This document shows positions 57,486-64,000 of a stretch of DNA of 64,000 nucleotides, one piece after another. The stretch is from NCBI GenBank assembly GCA_049487715.1, contig CP150548.1, positions 372,001 through 436,000 of the forward strand, written 5' to 3'. The translations under genes and the position numbers were made by a program. This stretch comes from Pycnococcus provasolii (Eukaryota; Chlorophyta; Pseudoscourfieldiophyceae; Pseudoscourfieldiales). Under the pieces are notes generated by a model. It ran no database searches and had not been told where the DNA came from. It saw only the letters and a list, made by a program, of their open reading frames with translations. Position 1 is the stretch's first letter, and each line of letters starts with the position of its first letter.

Positions 57486-58150
57486 TGTTAAATGTATACA
57501 GCATTTTACTGTACGTATCGTACGTCGTACGTATGTAAATTTTTTTTTGACGTGAGTTTATCATAGTTGGTATGTATTACAAGCGTATCTCCTACGATAC
57601 ATTCCCTTTGTTTCAGAAAACGCCGGTTCGTGTCCCCTCTTCCACCTTCGGATGATACGCGCCCCACCTCGAGGCCCTGAGGTTACCCTAACCCCCTATG
57701 AGAGGTGGAGATGGTGGTCGGCAAGCACCAAGCCACCAACCAGGACAGGCTGACAGGAGGGAACTTGAAGGGGAACGAAGAACGTCGTTGGGGCCATCGG
57801 AATGATTTCAGTAAGGGTTTGACGACGCGCTTCTCTTCTCTTCTCTTCTTTTTTTGTCTGTTTTGTTGTTTTTCAATTCACACATTTTCACGTTATATTC
57901 AAAACTTCGCCGCCCTTTGATGGCCTCTGTTGATTGGCCTCTGTTAATTGGCCTCTGTTGATTGACCTTTGGTTCGTTAAGGTCTGTTAAGATATGCTGT
58001 TTGAGTTAAGACGTTGAAGTATGCCACTCCACTTCCATCTTCTCGCTCTGCACCTCTGCAGGTCGCTTCTTCGTGACTCGAGAGGAAGTCTCGTCTGCTT
58101 CGGCGGTGAGAAAGAGCGTTTCTCGTCACTGACTGTTCGTGGCACTGCAG
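57486..58150. other. Intergenic region with 14-bp tandem repeat
   Basis: This lies between two plus-strand genes. It contains a palindromic TACGTATCGTACGTCGTACGTA-type stretch (57513-57536) just after the DPE2 stop, a single TTACCCTAACCCCC word (57682-57695) and three copies of GGCCTCTGTTGATT (57922-57964). No gene is recognised. Confidence 0.55.
57922..57964 (+). repeat. 14-bp direct tandem repeat x3
   Basis: Three copies of GGCCTCTGTTGATT (the middle one has TTAATT; the last continues GACC) occur about 190-230 bp upstream of the RCC1-repeat gene start. Confidence 0.75.
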
Positions 58151-59287
58151 ATGTCCACGGAGGAGGAGACTCTAGCATCTGCAGCCGCGTCGATGTCTCT
58201 TCACTGTGAGGCGAAGGCGAACTTGGTGAGTGATGGAGATGGTGAGCGAACCTCACGCTGCTCAGATGAAGAACAGGTTGGACACCAAGTGCTGGACGCT
58301 CTGCGCATGTGGTGGCGCCAGTCAGCGACGGCAAGGAGGACGGCGACGCGAAGGAGGTGCGAGAACGCCGGGACGTGCGTGACGATGAGCGCCGGTGGGT
58401 CGTTCTCGGCGGCAGTCACACCAAACGGACGTCTACGACTTTGGGGAAATAGTCTCGCGAGCGAAAACGGTCTCAATGTGCACCACGGACACGGCTGTGG
58501 CAGCAGCTCGGGTGAAGACGACGCCGCGCCTTTCGTAGCTGTCAGTGCAGGTGCTGCGCACGTTCTCGCTCTGCGCGGTGACGGTAGCGTGCACTGCAGA
58601 GGTACCGACCGCGATTCGCGAGCTCCCGCACGTGGTGTCACAGGTCCGTTCGTCGCGGTGTCGGCTGGCGTCGCGCACTCGCTCGCGCTGCGAGACGACT
58701 GCACCGTTGCGTGCTGGGGACGAAACCACGACGGACAGGCGCCACTGCATGGTTTGCCAGGCGAGTCGTTCGTGATGGTGGCTGCAGGTGGGTATCACTC
58801 TCTTGGACTTCGGCCGGACGGTTCGTTACGCGCGTGGGGACGCAACGTCGAAGGGCAGTGCGAAGTGCCCACGCCGATCTTCGGCAAGTTTAAGAGCATT
58901 GCCGCTGGACATTTGCACAGCTTGGCGCTAAGGGAGGACGGACGCATCTTCGCGTGGGGCAGCAACGCCACCAGGCAGGCGACGCCGCCGGAAGGTGAAT
59001 TCGTCGCCATAGCGGCTGGGTCGGCATTCAGCCTTGCGCTCACGCCGGCTGGGAGTGTGGTTCACTTTGGACACGAAAACTACGGCTGTCCACCTGCCGA
59101 TAAGCAGCGGGGTCCTTACGTGGGAATTTCGGCGGGCGCATATCACGCACTCGCTCTTCGCGCGGATGGAAGTGTCGTTTGCTGGGGCTTGAATGACCTT
59201 CAGGCGCCTCCCCATGGCGTTTCGGTGGACGGCGAGCATGTGAGGGCATGTCGTCTTGGATGGCGCTTTTTGGATCGCCTTGATTGA
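58151..59287 (+). CDS. RCC1-repeat beta-propeller protein
   Basis: ATG 58151, 378 residues. At least six blades of the short RCC1 type follow one another from about residue 80. Each has a pattern of VAVSAGxxHxLALRxDGSVxCWG, e.g. SAGVAHSLALRDDCTVACWG, AAGGYHSLGLRPDGSLRAWG, AAGHLHSLALREDGRIFAWG and SAGAYHALALRADGSVVCWG. The N-terminal 80 residues are unrelated. There is no guanine-exchange-specific feature, so it is better called an RCC1-like propeller than the Ran exchange factor itself. Proteins with these blades act as scaffolds or exchange factors. Confidence 0.85.
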   Translation: MSTEEETLASAAASMSLHCEAKANLVSDGDGERTSRCSDEEQVGHQVLDALRMWWRQSATARRTATRRRCENAGTCVTMSAGGSFSAAVTPNGRLRLWGNSLASENGLNVHHGHGCGSSSGEDDAAPFVAVSAGAAHVLALRGDGSVHCRGTDRDSRAPARGVTGPFVAVSAGVAHSLALRDDCTVACWGRNHDGQAPLHGLPGESFVMVAAGGYHSLGLRPDGSLRAWGRNVEGQCEVPTPIFGKFKSIAAGHLHSLALREDGRIFAWGSNATRQATPPEGEFVAIAAGSAFSLALTPAGSVVHFGHENYGCPPADKQRGPYVGISAGAYHALALRADGSVVCWGLNDLQAPPHGVSVDGEHVRACRLGWRFLDRLD

Positions 59288-59553
59288 TGCAAGGGAAGGG
59301 GTGAAGATGTAACTTGTTGATGTGATTGTTTGCGCCAGACGCGCCAGCGGACGCCATTGCGACCAATTGCCCCGTTCAGACTGAAAACCCCTACTCCCCA
59401 AGGTCTCCAAAAACAAACCCCTACGGGACAGCTCAGCTCCTCGAAGGAATAGGGGGAGTGAACTCCCCATTGTTATTTCCCCTTGCTGCCAGAGCCGTTG
59501 TCATTTTAATTTTTTTACAATTCCTGTGCTCCGTGTCTGTGTCCGTGTGCTCC

Positions 59554-60549
59554 ATGTCCGGCGTGTGCCTGTCGCTGGTGTCGCCGTCCTCCCTCGATAG
59601 TGTGCACAACCGCAGTTACTGGTATGACGTCGTCGTCGGCCTGCCCACCTTCATATTTGTCGTCTTCCTTGCCGTACGCGCACCCTCAGCCATACGCAAA
59701 CTCGTCGCGTCGCAGTCGCAAATAATGGCGACGTACTACACGTTCCTCTGGCTGGTGTGCGCGCTCAACGTCATGAGGTGCATCCTCCAGGTGATTCTCG
59801 TGGAGACGGGCAAGCCGAACGCACATGACGACCACGGCGACGACAGCAAAGGGAACGACGACCCCGGAACGCCGCACGATATTATCGCGAGCTCGAACAC
59901 CGCGGCACACGACACGCTGCTGAACGTGCTCTGGTTGTTCGCACGTTTCGGTCTCACGTTTCTTGAGGCGAGCGTCGTCATCTTTCTTGGACATGGGTAT
60001 CTGAGCTCAGGTCGCGACGCGCTCGTGCGCACGCTGCAGTGCAGTACCGCCGTCGCTGGCATCGACCTTGTCGTGAAGGCGGTTCTTATTTTTGCTGTGC
60101 ACGTGCCACTCTTCATGACCACGCCAGACAGCGGAAGCTCGAAGTGGGCATTCTGGACGATTCATAACCTCCTTCTGTCTTTGGTGTACGCAGCCGTGTT
60201 GGTTCTGCCGCTCACGCCGCTGCGAGACAGACTACCCGCAAGGCCGTCCTTCTTCAGATACGTCGCCGTGCTGCTTGCCATTGACGCCACCGCGACGATC
60301 GGGAGCACGCTGCTGCTTGCCGGCGCGACGTCCGCGGGCAGCTGCGTGTACGCGCTTGCCAATGCCACGTACTATGCCGGGTACCCATGGCTTTTGTACG
60401 TCACGTTTTTGGCTGATTTTTTTTCAACCGTCTCCTCGGACAACGAGCAGCTGTACTACGCGTCCATGGACGGTCTCGACGACACTGGTTTGGAAGCACT
60501 TCTTGGAGACGACGCCGTGGACTTGACGCCGCCCGTAGCGTTGAGGTGA
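59554..60549 (+). CDS. Seven-TM protein, TPRA1/CAND2-like (Tmemb_40)
   Basis: I chose ATG 59554, giving 331 residues; upstream residues are translated leader. Seven hydrophobic helices are clear. Family-like segments are YWYDVVVGLPTFIFVVFLAV (TM1), YYTFLWLVCALNVMRCILQV (TM2), LLNVLWLFARFGLTFLEASV (TM3), FWTIHNLLLSLVYAAVLVLP (TM5) with the following LTPLRDRLPARPSFFRYVAV, and YPWLLYVTFLADFF (TM7). The R-F-x-L-x-x-x-E and P-L-R-x-R-L elements match the TPRA40/GPR175 family, which in plants includes the candidate receptor CAND2. Ligand and signalling are unknown. A THH1/TOM1-type protein was considered, but the motifs fit TPRA1 better. Confidence 0.75.
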   Translation: MSGVCLSLVSPSSLDSVHNRSYWYDVVVGLPTFIFVVFLAVRAPSAIRKLVASQSQIMATYYTFLWLVCALNVMRCILQVILVETGKPNAHDDHGDDSKGNDDPGTPHDIIASSNTAAHDTLLNVLWLFARFGLTFLEASVVIFLGHGYLSSGRDALVRTLQCSTAVAGIDLVVKAVLIFAVHVPLFMTTPDSGSSKWAFWTIHNLLLSLVYAAVLVLPLTPLRDRLPARPSFFRYVAVLLAIDATATIGSTLLLAGATSAGSCVYALANATYYAGYPWLLYVTFLADFFSTVSSDNEQLYYASMDGLDDTGLEALLGDDAVDLTPPVALR

Positions 60550-60725
60550 CGAGGAATATTCGTTTTGTAGTGTAGTAGTTCAATTCCCTGACGCTCTTTG
60601 TATTATTATTTTTTGCCATACAAGCTTTATGTATTGTGTGTGTGCGTCAATAAGGAAAACGTACTAGATTTCTACTAAAAAAAACACACAACACGTTTTC
60701 CCACTTGTTTTTGTGTCACCACCAC

Positions 60726-61367
60726 TTAATCGAACAGGTCGAACTCAGCCTCCTCCTCTTCCTCCTCCTCCGGCTCCGGCTCCGGCGCGGCAGCCGCGGC
60801 ACCGCCGCCACCGCCGCCACCGCCACCGCCACCGCCGCCTCCGCCGCCTCCGCCGGACGGCACAGACGCGAGCTTGTCGCTTCCGATGGCGAGCACGTCC
60901 TCGATGGACTTGCCCTCCAGCTCGCCGAGCAGCTTGCTGATGCGCGAGTCATCAGCCTCCGCTCCAGCGGCGGACAGCACCTTCTTCACCGCCGCGGCGT
61001 CGGGGGAATCGTTTCCGCCGAGCATCGCCTGTATTTATTTTAGAAGGGGAAGGGTGTTGTATCGTGAGCCTTTGTGATGTTGTTGTTGTTGTGTGATCAC
61101 ACATTCGTGACGCCGACGCCGACGCTGATGATGATGATCCCCCCTCCACTTCCCTCTCGAGCCATCGATCTTTTGACGTCCAGGACGCAAGAATACGCCG
61201 TCGATCGCGCGCCGATTCCCACTCTTGCGTGCGTGCTTGCTTCGCCCTGACGAACTATCGCCAAAAAAACCCACGCAAAAAACCACGCAAAAGTAAACCC
61301 ATCCCCAAAACATCCCACCGCTAACCCCAAGAAAACGTACCAGCATGTACGCAGCAAGAACCTTCAT
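60726..61367 (-). CDS. RPLP2: 60S acidic ribosomal protein P2, one intron
   Basis: The model is exon 1 at 61341-61367 joined to exon 2 at 60726-61028, 109 residues. Exon 1 encodes MKVLAAYML; exon 2 continues AMLGGNDSPDAAAVKKVL, SAAGAEADDSRISKLLGELEG and KSIEDVLAIG. The joined N-terminus is the standard P2 start. The hinge is 18 consecutive Gly plus Ala, then an acidic tail ending EAEFDLFD, where the family ends in (M/D)GFGLFD or similar. P2 forms stalk dimers with P1 and recruits elongation factors. The 312-nt intron has donor GTACGT and acceptor AATACAG. It sits 380 bp from the divergent ribosomal protein gene eL33, so the two may share a promoter. Confidence 0.95.
61029..61340 (-). other. 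Intron in ribosomal protein P2 gene
   Basis: The 312-nt GT-AG intron falls between Leu9 and Ala10. It contains G/T-rich stretches and an ATCATCATCATC run. I looked for box C/D or H/ACA snoRNA signatures and saw none that convinced me. Confidence 0.9.
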
Positions 61368-61750
61368 GGTGATAGAAAGAGAAGTAAAAAAGAACGATGA
61401 AGTTGAAACAAGAGTTGGCCTAACACACTACTCACAAAGAGAAAGTGAGTGAAAGGAGTACTTCAAAAAAGGAGTACTTTTACCCAAAGAGCAAGAATGA
61501 ACACGCGCAGCGTTGGTAGGGTAAGCTGTTGTTAACCCGCCCGCCGCCGACAAAAAACCCAACACCAAAAAACAAAACCAGGGGATCCCGGTTTCACATT
61601 CACGGGGATTCCAGGCATGGAGTTGTTCCCAAAACCAAAACCGGTATCCCCCGTGTGTCGCGCCCCCTTTGTTGGTGTCGGCGGCGGCTCCCTCCCCTCC
61701 TTTTTTTCCTTTGGTTTCGCTGTGCCATTTTGCTGTAAATTCTAGGTACC
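61368..61750. other. Divergent promoter region of ribosomal protein genes P2 and eL33
   Basis: 383 bp lie between the two start codons. It contains paired AAGGAGTACTT words (about 61456-61480) and A-rich patches, but none of the GGGTTA arrays seen before other genes. No gene is seen. Confidence 0.5.
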
Positions 61751-62631
61751 ATGGTGAAGACAGAGGCTGTGCGGTAAGTAGTAGTAGGGCTTCTTCAGGA
61801 TGCTCTTTGCCTTTCATGGTTGGTGGCTCTTGGCTTTCTTTGCTCTCTGTGGGTTTGTCGTTGTCGTTTGAGCTCATGGCGTTTTGATGCGTTGATGCCT
61901 GGGTTTGGGTTTGGGTTTGGCTTAGGTGGGAATGGCGCTGGCGCTCTCGTTTTGGGGTCGCGACGCGACGTGTGTGTGCACATAGACGCAGCAGCTACAA
62001 GAGATCAGATGCACTTATGGCGTGTGATGTCTCGCGCCTTACGATCGTAAGCACACACACGCACACACACACGACGACGACGACGACGACGACGACAAGA
62101 ACGCCGAAATCTGCAGCGCGAGACGCACCGACGATGCGCGATGCGACGCAGAGGGACGCGCGCTTGCGTTTTAACCACGGTGTTGTGTTTGTGGGTGTGA
62201 AGGGTAATAGAGGCGGCGTCATCAGGTCTATATCGTCAGGTCATGGCAACCTTCACAAACAACATCATGACTAACGACTTTTTTTTTCGTTCTACCACCC
62301 ACCACCCAAAACAACATATCACAGCTTATACGCCAAGGGTGTCATGATGGGCTACCGCCGCTCAAAGGTCAAGCAGTACACCCACACGTCGCTCCTGCAA
62401 ATCGAGGGCGTGACGTCTAAGCAGGATTCGGAATTCTACTTGGGTAAGAAGGTGGCGTACGTCTACAAGGCAAAGACGAAGAAGCGTGGCTCGATGTTCC
62501 GTTGCATGTGGGGTAAGGTGACGCAGCCGCACGGACAGAGCGGCGTGGTGCGGGCCAAGTTCCTTAAGAACTTGCCTCCCAAGGCGATCGGCGCACGCGT
62601 GCGCGTCATGATGTACCCGTCCAGGATCTAA
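61751..62631 (+). CDS. RPL35A: 60S ribosomal protein eL33 (L35a), one intron
   Basis: The model is exon 1 at 61751-61773 joined to exon 2 at 62325-62631, 109 residues. Exon 1 encodes MVKTEAV plus two bases of an Arg codon. Exon 2 continues [29 protein letters not shown], then [36 protein letters not shown] and the end [12 protein letters not shown]. The (L)-x-x-K-G-x-x-x-G-(Y/F)-(K/R)-R start and H-x-x-(S/A)-L-(L/I)-x-I-E-G-V segment are diagnostic. The protein is a structural component of the large subunit. Without the intron only 95 residues would be read, missing the conserved N-terminus. Confidence 0.96.
61774..62324 (+). other. Intron in eL33 gene
   Basis: The 551-nt GT-AG intron (GTAAGTAG...ATATCACAG) contains a GGGTTT x3 array (61900-61919), a CA run and an ACG run (62050-62100). 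It is the longest intron confirmed here. No snoRNA is evident. Confidence 0.9.
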
Positions 62632-62720
62632 AAGGCGAGCGCGAGTCTGTAAAAAGCATATCGTGTTTTCCTTCCAAAACCAAAAAAAAAAGGAAATAGA
62701 AAAATAGAAGGGAAAGTGAG

Positions 62721-63332
62721 TTACACCATGCTGAGGTCTTTTCCGTTTGTGCCGTCGTCAGCATCTTTGCTTTTCGCGGACGACGACGACGCTCCTGCAA
62801 ACCCAAACCAGCCGCCGACACCGTTGTTCGCTGACTCTGCCAACTTGTCTTGCTGTTGGAGCAATGTTTCCTTCTCTGCCCTCAGCAAGTCGATCTCCTC
62901 CTTCAACTCGGTAATCTGCGTCTCGTACTTGCCTTTTTGTTCATACAAACGGAACGCCATGATGGCCAAACCTCCGCTGATGAGGATCGTCCACGCCCTT
63001 CCGTTTAAGTTGAAGTCTACGAGCGACCCGGAGAAGAACCACGGCGAGTCTGCAATTTCGCGCAGTCGTTGTGCTTCCATTTCCGCCTTTCTTATGGCGT
63101 GCACCTGCTTTGCGTTTTCAAGCCGCCTCGCTTCGTTGATTGGCCTCCCTGACCCTGACCCTGACGCTGACGCTGACGACGACGACGACGACGACGACGA
63201 CGAGCTGAACCGACGCAAGTACGACGAGCCTTTGAGTCCGAATCCAACAAAGTCAGACCCCAACGCCAACGGAGAAGAAAGTCGCACTGATGACGAGCAT
63301 GATGTGAGCACTGATGATGCCAGAGTCGACAT
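62721..63332 (-). CDS. Organelle-targeted single-TM coiled-coil protein, unknown
   Basis: The first ATG is at 63330-63332, giving 203 residues. The first 50 or so are Ser/Leu/Arg-rich without acidic residues and contain YLRRFSSS followed by a Ser run, a typical mitochondrial (or plastid) presequence with an R-x-(F/Y)-(S/A) cleavage-like site. A charged helix (EARRLENAKQVHAIRKAEME) leads to one TM segment (RAWTILISGGLAIMAFRLYE), then a coiled coil (KYETQITELKEEIDLLRAEK, ETLLQQQDKLAE). The tail is Gly/Ser-rich. The layout resembles small inner-membrane assembly or scaffold proteins, but I do not recognise the family. It converges with eL33 (about 90 bp between stops). Confidence 0.7.
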   Translation of the reverse strand: MSTLASSVLTSCSSSVRLSSPLALGSDFVGFGLKGSSYLRRFSSSSSSSSSSSASASGSGSGRPINEARRLENAKQVHAIRKAEMEAQRLREIADSPWFFSGSLVDFNLNGRAWTILISGGLAIMAFRLYEQKGKYETQITELKEEIDLLRAEKETLLQQQDKLAESANNGVGGWFGFAGASSSSAKSKDADDGTNGKDLSMV

Positions 63333-63801
63333 AGATCGATCGCCTGTACACTTACTTGTAACAAGGAGGGAGAAAAGGAGATGCAAGCAAGACAAGCGCA
63401 AGACAAGGGACAAGGACGGAACCAATACGGTGCAGGTGATTGGTGCAGGTGACCGGTGGTGATGGCCCACACACAACCCTGATGAAACGCACCTCAACAC
63501 ACAACACTAAGGCCTGTGTCTAAAGTCGCGATACCCGGGGGTGAAACCAGGAAATTGCAAGTTTTGCCCCCGGATTTTTATAGACCTGCAGTGCCTACAA
63601 TCGCGAAAGGCTAAAAAAAAATAGGATTTCGCCCCGGGCCGGGGCGAAATCCCTCGAGTTTCGGGCTCGAGGGCGAAAGTTTCGGGGGGGGGGGCTAAAT
63701 CTCGCGTAGTCCTATTTCCTGGTTCAACAAAGGTGCCCCGTGCTTTTCAAATTTCGAAATACATCCCTTGACTGTTGACGTTGCGGCCATTTCACTTGCA
63801 T
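63333..63801. other. Intergenic region with hairpin-rich segment
   Basis: This is the promoter side of the minus-strand organelle protein gene, followed by a palindrome-rich MITE-like segment (annotated separately). No gene is seen. Confidence 0.5.
63542..63726. mobile_element. MITE-like segment with terminal inverted repeats and internal hairpins
   Basis: TGAAACCAGGAAAT (63542-63555) is matched by the reverse complement of 63714-63726 (TGAACCAGGAAAT), giving imperfect 13-14-bp terminal inverted repeats 185 bp apart. Inside is a near-perfect 29-bp palindrome (63624-63652, arms GGATTTCGCCCCG), then a 7-bp hairpin CCTCGAG/CTCGAGG (63652-63672) and an 11-G run (63684-63694). No coding capacity is present. 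A non-autonomous transposon is one reading; a structured regulatory element is another. I could not identify a target-site duplication. Confidence 0.35.
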
Positions 63802-64000
63802 ATGGGCTTGCGCAACCCAGCACCCTCGCGAACTGCGACGCCACAGCAACTCGCGCAGCACGCCAGGCGCCTTGCTGAGGCGGCCGATCGCGAGGCGTCT
63901 CGGCTCGCACGGGCCGCACCAAGTGACATGGCCAACGCGTTTGGCCAACGCGTTTACTTCGTTTACTTTGAGAATGGTTATACATATATAGATTCCTTTT
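63802..64000 (+). CDS. Possible 5' end of a gene running off the window
   Basis: From ATG 63802 the frame stays open to the window end (66 codons). It starts MGLRNPAPSR, continues with an Ala/Arg/Glu-rich helix (QQLAQHARRLAEAADREASR) and then a more protein-like RVYFVYFENGYTYID segment. There is no recognisable domain. The opposite strand also has an open frame across this stretch, so this is a weak call. Confidence 0.2.
   Translation, partial: MGLRNPAPSRTATPQQLAQHARRLAEAADREASRLARAAPSDMANAFGQRVYFVYFENGYTYIDSF

Noticed and set aside
59326-59553. In-frame N-terminal extension of the TPRA1-like gene
   Set aside because: It has no ATG; the first ATG (59554) lies just before the first conserved TM helix.
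61774-62324. Possible intronic snoRNA in eL33 (also considered for the P2 intron)
   Set aside because: TGATG-like words occur, but no paired C/D boxes with a terminal stem and no H/ACA layout could be found.

Overview
The window reads as nuclear DNA of a small-genome, photosynthetic, flagellated unicellular eukaryote, most probably a green alga of prasinophyte grade. Genes sit on both strands with gaps of about 100-1700 bp. Most are single-exon, but three clear GT-AG introns occur (75, 312 and 551 nt). A plastid-lipid-associated (fibrillin) protein points to a plastid. A DPE2-type glucanotransferase and a P-loop kinase/aprataxin fusion of the kind known from land plants point to the green lineage. 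An outer-arm dynein intermediate chain, a CFAP43/44-type protein and a CFAP73-type protein point to motile axonemes. The taxon is inferred, not proven.

Layout. 0-14 kb: 3' end of a pyruvate-kinase-like gene, the giant CFAP43/44 gene, a K+-dependent Na+/Ca2+ exchanger, a secreted/membrane Cys-rich protein and a drug/metabolite transporter. 14-21.6 kb: a tight run of four genes: a CmcJ-like/GST fusion, the kinase-aprataxin repair protein, a JmjC-like/nucleotidyltransferase fusion and an MT-A70 protein that has lost its catalytic motif. 21.7-25.8 kb: an anomalous island bounded by 45-bp composite inverted repeats. It holds no intact gene, only decayed coding sequence including the N-terminal half of an XPG/FEN-type nuclease. 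26.8-43 kb: a CD36/LIMP-2 protein, an unknown protein, a FIGNL1-type AAA ATPase, fibrillin, an ankyrin/armadillo membrane protein broken by two homopolymer frameshifts, a secreted CPW-WPC protein and CFAP73. 43.8-53 kb: DNAI1, a 136-bp CA repeat, a small zinc ribbon protein, prefoldin 5, an ankyrin-RING protein, an S9 peptidase and an N-terminal methyltransferase. 53-64 kb: DPE2, an RCC1-repeat protein, a TPRA1-like 7TM protein, ribosomal proteins P2 and eL33, a mitochondrial/plastid-like single-TM protein and a hairpin-rich MITE-like segment.

Two things stand out beyond the gene list. First, tandem GGGTTA (telomere-type) arrays lie about 85-210 bp upstream of the start codons of six genes, one as a perfect 21-bp hairpin, which suggests a recurrent promoter element. 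Second, the inverted-repeat-bounded island looks like a decaying mobile or horizontally acquired insertion. The window also has several unusual domain fusions and two secreted Cys-rich proteins that share a W-[ST]-C-[GS]-E motif.
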